Source: Blumeriella jaapii
Lineage: Eukaryota > Ascomycota > Leotiomycetes > Helotiales > Drepanopezizaceae
Length of the DNA: 64,000 nt
Direction: 5' to 3'
NCBI GenBank assembly: GCA_009599575.1
Contig: VWND01000029.1
Span: 1 to 64,000 of the forward strand
Positions 1 through 12,950 of this stretch are shown in pieces; positions within the stretch are counted from its first letter, which is position 1; every line of letters begins with the position of its first letter. The notes under the pieces were generated by a model. It saw only the letters and a list, made by a program, of their open reading frames with translations, made no database searches and was not told the DNA's origin. Position numbers and translations under genes: made by a program.

Positions 1-300
1 CATAACTTAAATCATAACTTAAATCATAACTTAAACCATAACTTAAACCATAACTTAAACCATAACTTAAACCATAACTTAAACCATAACTTAAACTATA
101 ACTTAAACTATAACTTAAATCATAACTTAAATCATAACTTAAACTATAACTTAAACTATAACCCTAAACTATAACCCTAAACTATAACTTAAACTATAAC
201 TTAAACTATAACTTAAACTATAACTTAAACTATAACTTAAACTATAACTTAAACTATAACTTAAACTATAACTTAAATTATAATCTAACTTATAATCTTA
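1..300. repeat. Degenerate telomere-like 12-13 bp tandem repeat
   Basis: A tandem array of CATAACTTAAAC-type 12-mers. Near positions 155-185 two units read ACTATAACCCTAA, a 13-mer holding a perfect CCCTAA, the C-rich strand of the TTAGGG telomere repeat common in filamentous fungi. The CCCTAA orientation at the left of the plus strand is what a left chromosome end would show. The other units look like decayed versions (CCCTAA to CTTAA). I infer telomere-derived or telomere-adjacent DNA; it is not a clean terminal telomere. Confidence 0.65.
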
Positions 301-490
301 ATTATAACTTAAACTTAACTCAAACTTTAATTTAAACTTAACTTCCATTTTAATTTTCTATTTTATTTTAAATATATTTCTAAATTTAATCTTAAATTTA
401 ATTTTAATTATTTTATATTATTCCAAATCTTTAATTCTTATATTATTCCCTTATAACTTATACGCTATTCATGCTTATTCTATTATATAA

Positions 491-735
491 TTTATTTATT
501 TTAATTTATTTATTTTAATTTATTTATTTTAATTTATTTACTTTAATTTATTTACTTTAATTTATTTATTTTAATTTATTTACTTTAATTTATTTACTTT
601 AATTTATTTACCTTAATTTATTTATTTTAATCTATCTATTTTAATTTACATATTTTAATTTATCTATTTTAATTTATCCATTTTAATTTATTTATTTAAT
701 TTATCTATTTTAATTTATTTATTTTATTTCTTTAT
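491..735. repeat. 14-bp AT minisatellite
   Basis: About 17 units of TTTATTTATTTTAA with scattered T/C variants (TTTACTTTAA). The variation is almost only C/T. No coding potential. Confidence 0.8.
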
Positions 736-1049
736 AATTTTACGCTTCCTATTGCTTATTTTATTATATATTTTTTTTTTATATTACTTTTTCATATTTT
801 TTTACGATTATTATTTTTTATTTTATTATATATTTTATTTACATATTACTTTTTTATAATTTTTACGCTTTCTATTCCTTTTTTTATTATATATTTTTAT
901 TTTATATTACTTTTTACACTTTCCATTGCTTATTTTATTTTATATTTTATTTATATATAATTTTTTTAAAACATTTACGCTTTTTAATACTTATTTTATT
1001 TTATATTTTATTTATATATAACTTTTTTATAACATTTACGCTTTCAATT

Positions 1050-1385
1050 TTATTTTCTTTTATATTTTCTTTTATATTTTCTTTTATATTTTCTTTTATA
1101 TTTATATATAATTTTTTTAAAACATTTACGCTTTTTAATACTTATTTTATTTTATATTTTATTTATATATAACTTTTTTATAACATTTACGCTTTCAATT
1201 TTATTTTCTTTTATATTTTCTTTTTATTTTCTTTTATATTTTTTTTTATATTTTTTTTTATATATTTTCTTTTATATATTTTCTTTTATATTTTCTTTTA
1301 TATTTTCTTTTATATTTTCTTTTATATTTTCTTTTATATTTTCTTTTATATTTTCTTTTATATTTTCTTTTATATTTTCTTTTTA
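1050..1385. repeat. 12-bp TTTTCTTTTATA minisatellite blocks
   Basis: Two blocks (about 1050-1105 and 1200-1380) of TTTTCTTTTATA units inside the TACGC satellite. They show local expansion of an AT tail. Nothing coding. Confidence 0.7.
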
Positions 1386-2319
1386 CTATTTACGCTTTTT
1401 ATTACTTATTTTATTACTTATTTTATTACTTATTTTATTACTTATTTTATTATATATTTTATTACTTATTTTATTATATATTTTATTATATATTTTATTA
1501 TATATTTTATTATATATTTTTTATATATATTACTTTCTCATAACTTTTTACGCTTTCTATTACTTCTTTTCATTATATATTTTATTTACATATATTTTTT
1601 TCATAATATTTACGCTTCCTATGCCCTTTTATATTTTTTCTTATATTTTCTTTTTACCATTTACGCTTTCTATTACTTATTTCATTATATATTTTATTTA
1701 CATATAACTTTTTCATAATATTTACGCTTCCTATGCCCTTTTATATTTTTTCTTATATTTTCTTTTTACCATTTACGCTTTCTATTACTTATTTTATTAT
1801 ATATTTTATTTATATATAACTTTTTCTTAACATTTACGCTTTCTGTTACTTATTTTATTATAAATTTTATTTTATATTACTTTTTTCATAACTTTTTACG
1901 CTTTCTATTACTTATTTCATTTATATTTTATTTATTTATAACTTTTTTTATTAAACTTACGCTTTCTATTACTTAATCTATTATATATTTTATTTCTATG
2001 TAACTTTTTCATACTTTTTACGCCTTTTATTATTTATTTTGTTACATATTTTATTTTTATATTACTTTTTCATATTTGTTACGATTTTTTTTTTGCTTTT
2101 TTTTATTTTTATATTTTATTTATTCTGTTTATATATTATTTTTCTATAATTTATACGCTATATTATGCTTATTTTATCATATGCTTTTTTTTCTTTTTTT
2201 TTTTTTATTATATATATATTAATTCTTTATAATTTATACGATTTCCATTGCTTATTCTATCTATATATATTTTATTTATTTCTTATTTATTCTAAATTAA
2301 TACGCTTTTCATAACTTTT

Positions 2320-2900
2320 TCTATTATATTCTATTATATTATGTTATATTCTATTATATTCTATTATATTCTATTATATTCTATTATATTTTTATTATAT
2401 TCTATTATATTCTATTATATTCCATTATATTCTATTATATTCTATTATATTCTATTATATTTTATTATATTTTCTTATATTTTCTTATTTTTCATAATAT
2501 TCTATTAATATATTCTGTTAATATATTTTGTTAATATATTTTGCTAATATATTTTGTTAATATATTTTGTTAATAAATTTTGTTAATATATTTTGTTAAT
2601 ATATTTTGTTAATATATTTTTGCATTTTTAATATATTTTGTTAATCAAATTTTAATAAATTTTTTAATATAATTTTGAATGCATTTTATAATATATTTTT
2701 TAATATATTTTTTAATATATTTTTTAATATATTTTTTTTATAATATATTTTTTTTTATTTTTTTTAATATATTTTTTAATATATTTTTTTTATATATTTT
2801 TTAATCTATTTTTTCCTCTCTTTTTTCCTCTTTTTTTTAATATCTTTTTTTCCTCTCTTTTTTCCTCTATTTTTTCCTCTCTTTTTTCCTCTCTTTTTTT
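2320..2900. repeat. Consecutive 10-, 13- and 12-bp minisatellites
   Basis: Three adjoining arrays: CTATTATATT (10 bp) at about 2320-2480, TTAATATATTTTG (13 bp) at about 2510-2640, and TTTTTTCCTCTC (12 bp) at about 2810-2900. Between them lie AATATATTTTTT runs. Each has a different unit, so they arose independently. Confidence 0.75.
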
Positions 2901-4319
2901 TCCTTTGCTTGCTTTATTTTAAAAAAGCCCTTAATATATTATTTCCTTTTTTTTTTTTTTCGTTATATCTTTTTCCCTTATCCTTTTTATCCGCTTTTTA
3001 ATTTCTAATTTTATGTTATATTTATTTCTATATTATTATTCTTTCAATTTACATCTTTTTCATTGTATATTTGCTATATATTTTATTAAAATATAATTTT
3101 TTATAATTTGAATATTATTTTTTGCATATTTAATTGTATGATTTATTTTATTAAAATCTTAATAAACCCTAACCTTCTTTTAAATTTATACGTTCTTATT
3201 TAATTTTTTTATTAATTTTATTTATTTTATTTTGTTATAATAAAAACGCTGTCTTTTATATAATCTAATATATTATATCTTTAAGTTCATTTATCTATTA
3301 CAAATTATTTCTTTCTAATTTATAAAATATTTCATTTTTATTTTATTTCATTTTTTAATTATATATTTATTTTCGAATAATTTATACGCTTCTTATTATT
3401 TATTTTTGTAATATATTTTATTTAAATATTATTATTTTGATATTATGGAACGCTTTTTTTTGCATATTTTATTATTATATATATATATTTTATTTATAAT
3501 TTTTTTCTTTAAATTATCAACGCTATCTTCTGCCTATTTTTTAATATAATTTTTATTTTTATTTTTTTATTTTTTTATTTTTTTCTTTCAATTAACAATT
3601 TTAATTTTATTTATTATTAGTTTTTTTTTTTTTGATTTATTTTTCTTATATATTATTTCCTTATAATATATAAGCTTTTTATTTATTTATTTAATAATAT
3701 TCTTTTCTATTTAATTTAATAATTATTTAATACTAAGTTTTTCTTTTATACGCTATCTTTTGATTATTATAATTAATACTTTTTTTATAACTTGTACGCT
3801 CCTTTTTGCTTGTTTTATAATATATTATATTTATTTATAGAAACAAATCAATTTATACATTTTTTATTACTTGTTTTATTATATTTTTTTAGGACATTTA
3901 TTTATATATTAATTTTTTTAGTAGATACGCTCCCTATTTTTTTTTTTTTTATTTTTTATTTTATTCATTTTATTTCTGTTTTATATTTGTCTAATTTATT
4001 TTTTTGTTTTTATTTTATTTTCAGTTTACTTTTGTTTTGTTTCCATTTTACTTTTATTTTACTTTTATTTTATTTCTATTTTATTTTTATTTCATTTCAT
4101 TTCTTCTTTATTTTTTTTTATTTCTATTTTATTCATATATTATTCTTTTATAATATATACGATTTTCGTAGCTTATTTTATTATTTATTTTATTTCTATT
4201 TTAATTTTGTTTTAATTTATTACAATATAAACGATTTCTATTGCTTATATTATTATATAATTTTTAATTCAATTATATTTTATTTTTTTACAATACAAAC
4301 GCTTTTTACTTTTATTATA

Positions 4320-5195
4320 TTTCTATTTTTTAATTTTATTTTACTTTTATTTTACTTTTATTTTACTTTTATTTTACTTTTATTTTACTTTTATTTAACT
4401 TTTATTTTACTTTTATTTTACTTTTATTTTACTTTTATTTTACTTTTATTTTACTTTTATTTTATTTCTATTCTAATTCTTTACAGCTTATACGATTTCT
4501 ATTACTTATTATATTATATAATTTTTGATTTAATTATATATTACTTTTTTATAATGCAAATGTTTTACTATTATTTTACTTTTATTTTACTTTTATATTA
4601 CTTTTATTTTATTTTTATTTCAATTTTATTTTACTTGTATTTTATTTCTATTTTTTTTTTTATTCTTTACAATTTAAACAATTTTTATTGCTTATTTTAT
4701 TATACAATTTTTGATTTATTTATATATTACTTTCTTATAATACAAACGCTTTAATTCTTTTTAGTTTTTGATTAACTTTTATTTTACTTTTGGTTATTTT
4801 TATTTCACTTCTATCTTACTTTTACTTTAGTTTACTTTTACTTTACTTTTATTTCTATTTTATTTCTATTTTATTTCTATTTTATTTCTATTTTATTTCT
4901 ATTTTATTTCTATTTTATTTCTATTTTATTTCTATTTTATTTCTATTTTATTTCTATTTTATTTCTATTTTATTTCTATTTTATTTCTATTTTATTTCTA
5001 TTTTATTTCTATTTTATTTCTATTTTATTTCTATTTTATTTTCTATTTTATTTCTATTTTATTTCTATTTTATTTCTATTTTATTTCTATTTTATTTCTA
5101 TTTTACTTCTATTTTATTTCTATTTTATTTCTATTTTATTTCTATTTTATTTCTATTTTATTTCTATTTTATTTTTATTTTATTTTTATTTTATA
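4320..5195. repeat. 11-bp TTTTACTTTTA / TTTTATTTCTA minisatellites
   Basis: Two related 11-bp arrays: TTTTACTTTTA at about 4325-4470 and TTTTATTTCTA at about 4845-5180 (around 30 units). As 11 is not a multiple of 3 and the units lack stops in one frame, they create long, periodic Phe/Tyr/Leu/Ile open frames that are artefacts. Confidence 0.8.
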
Positions 5196-5859
5196 ATAAA
5201 CGCTATCCGTTGCAAATCTTTTAATAAATCTTTTTATTATAATTTATACGCTATTTTTCTGCTGGTTTTATTATGTATATTTTATTTTAATATGTTTTCA
5301 TATCTTTTGCTTTTTTTTTATTTTTGAAATTTTTTTTTATTTTTTTATTTATTTATAAATAAAAAATTTATAGTTTGAACGCCACCCCCGTTTTTTCTTT
5401 TAATTTAAATTAAACTTTATTTATTTATATTATTATTTCTTATAATATATACGCTATATCCAGTTTAAATTATTATATACTTTAAATTTTTAATTTATAT
5501 TCTTTTTTTATGAATTTTAAGCTGATTTTTTGTCTTTTTTATTATTTTTTTTTTTTTTTTTCGATTTTTATATTATTGTTTTTAAATTTTAGGCTATTTT
5601 TTTTTTGTCTTTTGTATTATAAATGTATTTCTTTAGATTTTTATTTTAATTTTTTTATAATTTATATTATATTATATATTAATTTTCTTTTATAATTATT
5701 ATTTATACCTTTTTTTTCTGATATATATTTATTTATATATTTATTTATTATAAATTAAACGCCACCTTGTTTTTTGTAATATAAGTTTTTTTTTTTTCTA
5801 TTTATATTTATCTTCCTTTTATTTTATACGCTATTTATTTATTTATTTATTAAATATGA

Positions 5860-5965
5860 TAAATATTTAATTTATATATTATTTAATTTATATATTATTT
5901 AATTTATATATTATTTAATTTATATATTATTTAATTTTATATATTATTTAATTTATATATTATGT
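5860..5965. repeat. 16-bp AT minisatellite
   Basis: Six or so units of ATTTAATTTATATATT in tandem inside the TACGC satellite. Confidence 0.75.
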
Positions 5966-6770
5966 AATTATAATTTATACGCTATTTTTGCCTATTTTAT
6001 TATAATATTATATTTTGATTTATATATTATTTCCTTAGAACTTATAAGTCTTTTTTTTCTTATTTAATTATATATTTAAAAAATTAATTTTTCCGAAATA
6101 TAAGTTTTACTTTTTATTTATTTTATTATATATATTTAATTTTTATAATTTTTAAAATTTCTTTTACTTTTTCTATTATATAATTTTTGTCTTTTTGTTT
6201 TACTTATTTATATTATAAATCTTTATAATTTAAATACCACCTTCTGTTTATTATAATTTAAATCATTTTTCTAATAATATTTTTTCTTATAATATATACA
6301 CCATCTGCTTTTATTTTAATATAAGTTTTAATTTTTAATTATATTATTTTTCATAACTTAAACGCTACCGCTTTGTTTTTTTATTAAAAAAATCTTTTTT
6401 ATTTAAATATTAATTTTTAAAAATATATATCTTATTTTATACTAATTATTTTATTTTTTTAATATTTTAATTTTTTTTTTAATATTTATACTATAAGCTT
6501 TATTAGCCGAAGTTTTACTTCCCTACAGCTTTTTACGTTCGTTGTATTAAAATCTCTTATTTGCACCTTCGAAAAATTCAATCTCGCTATTAAAACGACG
6601 TTGTAAAACGTAATAAAAACCTTAACTAATTGTAACAGACTTACGACGCTATGCGAAGCGCGAAAAGGTCGAATTTTATTCGCGGTGTCAATTTCGATAG
6701 CGACGCTAATAGGATAATATAAGAAATTATATTATTTTTTTTTTAGGCTGACGATCTTTTTTCTATTATT

Positions 6771-6772
<2 letters not shown>

Positions 6773-6804
<32 letters not shown>
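6773..6804 (+). repeat. Poly-T tract in gypsy copy A
   Basis: An uninterrupted run of about 32 T between the gag-side sequence and pol. The same place in copy B (minus strand) has about 38 A (29,517-29,554), whereas copy C has a broken T-rich stretch with C residues (about 46,648-46,680). Confidence 0.85.
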
Positions 6805-7036
6805 CGTAAAAACAGCTTTTTTTCGTTTTACGAAAAACAGTTATATTAAAAACCGAAAAAAAGCTTTCGCCGCAATAGCCTTTTAGTTTAATATAATCGA
6901 TAATTTAAATAAGCTATTTTTTGAATTTTTTAAACCAGTTCGAAAACGAATTCCTTAACCTACTGTTTATTTAATTTTTATTTGTTAAATTATTGCATAC
7001 GCTTTTAAACTGATTTTTAGAAAAAAAACAGTTGAA

Positions 7037-10000
7037 ATGTTTTCAACTTTTTTATACGAAATCGATAAAATACTAAACGATTTTACGTATAATACTTCTT
7101 TTAAGATCCAATCTTATAATTTTTTCGAACGTTTCAAAACCAACGAAATATCGATTTCGACCCTTTTAACCAATTTAATAGAGCTAACTTCGAATAAACC
7201 TTTTTTCGAATTTTTTTCTTCGGAATACAAAAACTTCGAACACGTGTTTTCTAAGGCCGCTAATAACGAGCTAGTTTCTCACCGGCCCTACGACTATAAA
7301 ATCGAATTTATTATAAGTAAAAAAAAGCTAAAATATACTTTTTTATATAAAATATCGATTTTAAAACTCGAGATTATTAAAACCTATTTGCAAAACAATT
7401 TTAATAAAAGCTTTATCGAATTTTCTATCGTTTTTTTCGCTGTTTTAATGCTTTTCGTTAAAAAACCCGACGGTTTATTACGTTTTTATATCGATTATCG
7501 AGCTTTTAATAACGTTATTCGTAAAAATCGCTATCTTTTCCTTTTTATCGATAAAATTTTTGCTCGTTTTTCGGAAGCGCGGATTTTTACGAAGCTCGAT
7601 ATTCGTTAAGCTTTTTATAAAATTCGAATGGACTTCGTTAATAAAAAATTAACGACGTTTCGTACGCGTTACGGCGCTTATAAATGCAAAATACTATTTT
7701 TTAGCTTTATTAATAAATCCGCAATTTATTAACGCTATATAAACGACGTTTTTTTCGATTATTTAAACGATTTTTGTATTGCATATTTAAATAATATTTT
7801 TATTTATTCGTTCGATTTTTTAAAATACGCTATATACGTTCGCAAAATATTTCAAAAACTCGCTGACGCTAAATTACAGGCCGATATTCGGAAGTTTAAA
7901 TTCAACGTTATTCGGACCCGTTATTTAAGCTTTATCATTTCGACTAAAAGCTTAAAAATAGATCCAGAAAAAGTCTTCGTAATCGCCTATTGGAAGCCTT
8001 TTATTATTGTAAAAAATATATAAAGCTTTTTTGGTTTTTGTAACTTCTATCGACGTTTTATTCGAAACTACGATATAATTATAAAACCTTTGGTTTATTT
8101 AATTAAAGCTAACGTTTTTTTTAATTTTATTTTTAAATATCAGGAGAATTTCGACCTTTTTACACTAACTTTTACTATTATACTAGTTTTATAATATTAT
8201 AAGTAAAAATTTTTTTATATATTAAAAACTGACGCTTCCGACGGCGTAATAGCTTTTGTGCTTTTTTAATTTTATAACGACGATTAGCTTCTAATCGTTT
8301 ACTTTAGCAAAACCATAGCTTTCGCAAAGCTAAACTACGTCGTATACGATAAAAAAATGCTCGCAATTGTAAAATTTCTAAGCAATTTTCGTATTAAATT
8401 AGCTGGTTCAATTTATTAGATTAAAATTATTATTAATTATAAAGCTTTGGAATATTTTATAATTTTTAAATTTTTAAACGCTCGACAAATACGTTGGGCC
8501 GAGCTTTTCGCCGATTACAACTTTTTTATTACGTACAAACCAAATAAATATAATTTTTTGACTGACGCATTAACACGTCGTACGAACGAATTCGATCGCT
8601 AAAACTTTTTTAAACGCATTTAACGCCTGCAAATCTTTTTTCGAGCCGATTAGATCGATTATCGCTTTTTGATTAAAAAATTTCGATTTTCTACGGCCTC
8701 CGAAACAGCTGTTTTTATCGTTAAAATAGCTGATTTTTTTCTCGTATTCCGTATCGTTAATTAAATTTTCCACGCTAATCGCATAATTAATAGCTTAATA
8801 GCCTTTCGAAAGAAAGCTGTACGAAACGCTACGAAAGAAAACGACGTTAATAATATTTCGTATATACTTAAACGCGATTTGCTGTTATATTACGGCCGCT
8901 TAATAATACCAGACGTCGATTATTTTCGTTTGGCTTTTATACGAAAAATGCACGATTAAATTTCCACCGTTTATTTTAGCGTTCGCAAAACTACGCAATT
9001 GCTTTCGGACCAATATTATTAGCGAGGTATAACAGCTTTCGTAAAATAATACTATCGCAATTGCCACGCTTATCGAAGGAGTTTTATTTTAAAAAATAAA
9101 CGCCCCGATTTTTTTCAGCTTTTTTTTGTTTTTAACCATTTTTGAAAACACGTTATAATAGATTTTTGCAATTTTAATAAAAATAAATACGATTACGATA
9201 ACGTATTTATAATAATAAATCGCTTTTCTAAACAGATTATTTCGATTTTTTGCTATAAAAATATCGACGCTCGAAGCTTCGCCAAATTGTATATATTCCA
9301 CGTATACAAGTATTTTGACCTTTTAAAAAGTATTATTAACGATCGTAATTTTTAATATTAATTTATTTTCTGGTTTAAATTAAACAAAATATTCGATACG
9401 CAATTAAAGCTTTCGATAGCCGCTTATTTTGAAACCGACGGTCAGACCGAAATTTACAACCAATATTTGCAAAAACGCTTTCGACCCTTTATGAATTTCT
9501 ATCAAAACGATTAAAACGAATTTCTTTTAATAATAGATTTCGCTCAAATAGTACTCTTTTACGAAAGTTTAAATAGCTTTTTATTTTTTAAAATTATATA
9601 CGATTATATTTTTTATACCAATTGGAACTGGAAGCTCGATATTTCCCTTTTTTTCAACTTTTTATATAAGCTAAACGCAGACGAAGCTCGTGCGTACGCT
9701 CGCCGCTATTACGACGCTTGGAACCTCGCCAAATCGCATTTTTAACAAACCTACGACAAAATAAAAAAAAATGCGAATAAGTCTCGCCGCGCGATCGATT
9801 TTAACGTTAGCGATTACGTATAATTCGATATGCGTTTATTTCCGATTTCCCGGCCTTTTCGCAAGCTCGACAATTCTACAAACGGCCTTTTTAAAATTGT
9901 AGCCAAAATTTTCGATAACGCTTTCAAATTAAACCTTTTTAATATTATAAACGTACATTTAGTTTTTTATATTAATCGATTGCGTAAAGCAATTGACGAC

Positions 10001-10354
10001 GCGTTTTCAGATCAGATTAATTTAGCTTTTGAATTTATTAATATAATTAATAAGTTTGAATACGAAATCGAAAAATTAATCGCTTGTCGAATGCAGCGAA
10101 AAACCTTTTAATACAAAGCTTTTTGAATAGGCTTAAATAAAAATCTTACGTAATACTTCGCGTCTAATTTTATATATGCTTTCTTAAAAATACGCGACTT
10201 TCATTTAGCGTATAAAAAGCTTTCCGGTTCTTTTGCAAAACTTGTAAACTGGCTGAAAGCGTATTTCGAAGGTTTGAATTCGTACGATTATTTGGATAGC
10301 GACGTACTAATAGATAAAAGCTCGAAGGCGCGCTTTTTTCGGACGGAAAAGTAA
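7037..10354 (+). pseudogene. Gypsy copy A pol remnant (RT-RNase H-integrase-chromodomain)
   Basis: One reading frame runs from the ATG at 7037 to about 10,352, interrupted by stop codons only, with no frameshift seen. Order by motif: RT with VKKPDGLLRF and IDYRAFNN (about 7460-7510), FTKLDIR (7590) and YLNNIFIYS (about 7780; canonical YLDDI, both Asp lost). RNase H follows with LKTDASDGVIA (about 8220), then the integrase with YYGRLIIPDVDYF (about 8890) and ETDGQTEIYNQ (about 9435). A chromodomain starts at YEIEKLIACRMQRKTF (about 10,060). Stops fall where Trp and Gln stand in the family. The enzyme would replicate a retroelement; this copy is dead. Confidence 0.88.
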
Positions 10355-10649
10355 TATAACGATTTACTTTGTTGCCACTTTTCGTATTATTCCAGCAATT
10401 ACGTATAGCTGCAAACTTTTTAGCAATTACGTATAACTGCAAGCTTTCTGATTTTTTAATAGGTTTTTTTATCAATTATAAAAATTATTTATATATATAA
10501 GACTTTTTTTTTTTAGCAACTTCTGCTTTTTGCAATTGTTGATTCTAAGTAAATATTTTTGTTACAAAACCAAAGGCTCGTTTTATACCATATGAATACG
10601 GCGACCAGTTGACTGATCTCCCAGCCCTCCGACTGATTAGATCGTCACA
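10355..10649 (+). repeat. 3' LTR of gypsy copy A
   Basis: 295 bp, from TATAACGATT (mutated TGTGACGATT) to GATCGTCACA. It is preceded by the purine-rich GGACGGAAAAGTAA, the expected polypurine tract. It includes a TATATATATAAG promoter-like box and an internal duplication of AGCAATTACGTATA not seen in the C copy. Confidence 0.85.
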
Positions 10650-11294
10650 AAATATTTTGTTTATGCTTATTTTATAAATTATTTTATTTTTATATATTAT
10701 ACGCTATCCTCTGTGGCTAAACTATTGTTTTATTTTTTTATTTATTATATAATATATTTTTTTTTAATTATATATCTAATTTATAAATTTTCTTTTATTA
10801 AATATTACGCGATTTCCTGTTTTTGTAAATTATCGATTAATAAATTTATAAAATATAAAATATTCTTGTTTTATATACTATCAATTACTAATTGACTTTA
10901 TAAAATGAAATACAATTTTTACAATTTATATATTGTTTTTTAAAATAATATGAATTTTGCGAATTTTATTTAATTTTGAAAATTGTATAAATTGAATTGC
11001 TTTTATCGCTACTTTTAATAATTTTTATTTATATAATTTCCATTTGCTTAATATAAAATTAAAAAATTTATTAAATAATCTCCGGTACTAGAACATGTAT
11101 ATATTCAATTTTATCGATACGTTAATTAAATAATTTTAAAAGATTTTATTAAATATTTATTTTTTTTGTAGAAAAAAAATCGAAATTTTGAAAAAAATCG
11201 AAAATTTTGAAAAAAATCGAAAATTTTGAAAAAAGTTCGAAAAATTTGAAAAAAAAAAAAAATTTTAAAAATAAAAAAAAAGTGAAGAATAATG
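10650..11294. other. AT-rich gene-free stretch
   Basis: Continues the TACGC satellite for about 200 bp, then becomes plain AT-rich DNA. At 11,165-11,260 there is a short run of GAAAAAAATCGAAAATTTT repeats (period about 20 bp). No gene seen. Confidence 0.6.
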
Positions 11295-11453
11295 TGTAAT
11301 ACCCTTTTTAATTCCCTCCTCTTTACAATATTATTAGCTTACAAGCTCGCCCGCAAGCTTTTAAGGTTCTTATTCTTCTGATTATAGCTTATTATCATAA
11401 GCTCACCAACTAAGCTAACGGGCAGTTGGTATGGTTTGGTTGCAAAAATTACA
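11295..11453. repeat. Candidate solo LTR or small terminal-inverted-repeat relic
   Basis: A 159-bp patch of clearly higher GC than its surroundings, bounded by TGTAAT...ATTACA (perfect 6-bp inverted ends, TG...CA rule). It holds internal short inverted segments (AGCTTACAAGCT, CGCCCGCAAGC). Flanks share only ATG, so a target duplication is not convincing. Could equally be a fragment of host DNA. Confidence 0.35.
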
Positions 11454-12950
11454 ATGAAATCTAACTATAACCTTTATTTTCAAATCAAACTTTACGTTAC
11501 GATTAATATTATAATAAAAATTAAAAAATCTGTTAGTTATAATTTTGTTATTATAATAATATATATATAAACTTTAATAATTTTCAAATAATTATAATTT
11601 TTTTTGGCGTTTTCAAGTTTAATCGAAAATTTCTAATATGTTTCAAATTTTGTAGCCGAAAAATTTAATAATTTTTTTTTTAATATATTTTTTTTTAATA
11701 ATTATTTAATATAATTATATTAATTACCCTCGATAATAAACTATAATTAGAAATAAAAACTAATATTATTATATATCTTATAAAAATTATATTTAAAAAT
11801 TTAATAATTTCAATAATATATATAAATTTAATTTAAATTAAATTATTATAAAAAAGCAAAAAGTAATTGTTTTCGTTTTCGAATTTAATTTACAATTTCT
11901 TATATGTATTTATAATATATATCAGATATTATAAAATATATAAATTTTTCAATTTATTTATTATTTTACATTTCTAATAAAAGTTATTTTTTTTTCTAAA
12001 AAAAAAATATTAAATAGATTAATATATTATTTTTATTATATATCCTATATTATATTAATAAATTTTTCTTTATTTTATTTACTATTTTATTTACTATTTC
12101 ATATTGTTTTATATTATATTTCTTTTATATCCGATATTATATTAATATATTTTTATTTTATTTTATTTAGTATTTCAAATTTCTATATAAAAGTCTTTTT
12201 AAAAAAAAAAATATTTCTAAAAAGATTTACATATATTAATTTTATATTTTCACATTAATATTTACTTTGAAATTCATATATTAATAAATATTAAAAAAAT
12301 TATAATAACTACTTTTGTTATTCTAATCATATACTTAACTTCGAGTTTTATTTATATTATTATATAAAAAGGTATGAAAAATTTTTAATTGCGTTTTCGA
12401 ATTTACTTCGTAGTTTTTAATATAATTTTGTATTATATCGCCGATAAATATATTAATATATTTTTCTCATATTTGTTAATTTAATTTTAATATGTATAAT
12501 TTTTTGTTTAAATATTTATTAAATATATTTGTAGTTATGGCCCTTTATTTTTAAAAAACCAAACTTACTGTAAAAATGAATTTTATAATAAAAATAAGAA
12601 AATTTGATAATTAAATTAATTTAATAATTTAACAAACCCAGCTTTAATTTAAATTATTATAAAAATGATTATTTATTATAATAAAAGTAATTATAAATTG
12701 TTTTTTTTTTGCGTTTTCAAATTTATTAAATATATTTTTTTTTTTATATATTTTATTATATAGCCGAAAGATCTAATAATATATTTATATTATTAATATT
12801 ATATTGTATTTTAATAAGGGAAGTTTGAAGTAATTAATTGCATTGTTATATTAATATGTAAAAGCTTAATTTTTATTTGTATTCTTATGTAAAAAGTTAA
12901 AAACAATATTAATATTTGCGTTTTCAAATTTAATTAATAATTTCAAATAT
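11454..12950. repeat. Degenerate repeat containing GCGTTTTCAAATTT
   Basis: The box GCGTTTTC(A/G)A(A/G)TTTA recurs near 11,608, 11,870 (partial), 12,392, 12,710 and 12,917. It is usually followed about 40-80 bp later by a TATAT(C/A)(G/C)CCGA-like box (about 11,655, 11,920, 12,130, 12,440, 12,768). Spacing is about 205-320 bp or a multiple, suggesting an old tandem repeat of about 260 bp. No coding potential. Confidence 0.5.

Larger units (their letters stand above)
736..6490. repeat. Subtelomeric AT-rich satellite marked by TACGC
   Basis: A loosely periodic satellite whose most constant element is TTTACGCTTTCTATTACTTA followed by an AT-only tail. Clear motif starts near 1548, 1609, 1661, 1721, 1773, 1836, 1897, 1958 and 2020 give a period of roughly 52-63 bp. 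Weaker copies continue to about 6360 and reappear after gypsy copy A (10,690, 10,805), so copy A sits inside the array. The only C retained at a fixed place is mostly the CpG in ACGC. Open frames here are translations of T-rich DNA, not genes. Confidence 0.7.
6494..10649 (+). mobile_element. Ty3/gypsy chromodomain retrotransposon, copy A (5'-truncated, RIP-mutated)
   Basis: Homology to copies B and C begins abruptly at about 6494, at the point matching about 46,382 in copy C. The 5' LTR and gag are therefore missing and the left side is satellite DNA. The copy keeps pol and a 3' LTR (10,355-10,649). Its right flank returns to the TACGC satellite. All three copies share one LTR family (TGTGACGATT...GATCGTCACA). 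The A, B and C copies differ mainly by C/T and G/A, as expected from RIP. Confidence 0.9.

Noticed and set aside
3792..5224. Long plus-strand open frames (320 and 144 codons), Phe/Tyr/Leu/Ile-rich
   Set aside because: They are translations of the 11-bp and TACGC satellites; 11-residue periodicity mirrors the DNA unit, and there is no start context or domain.
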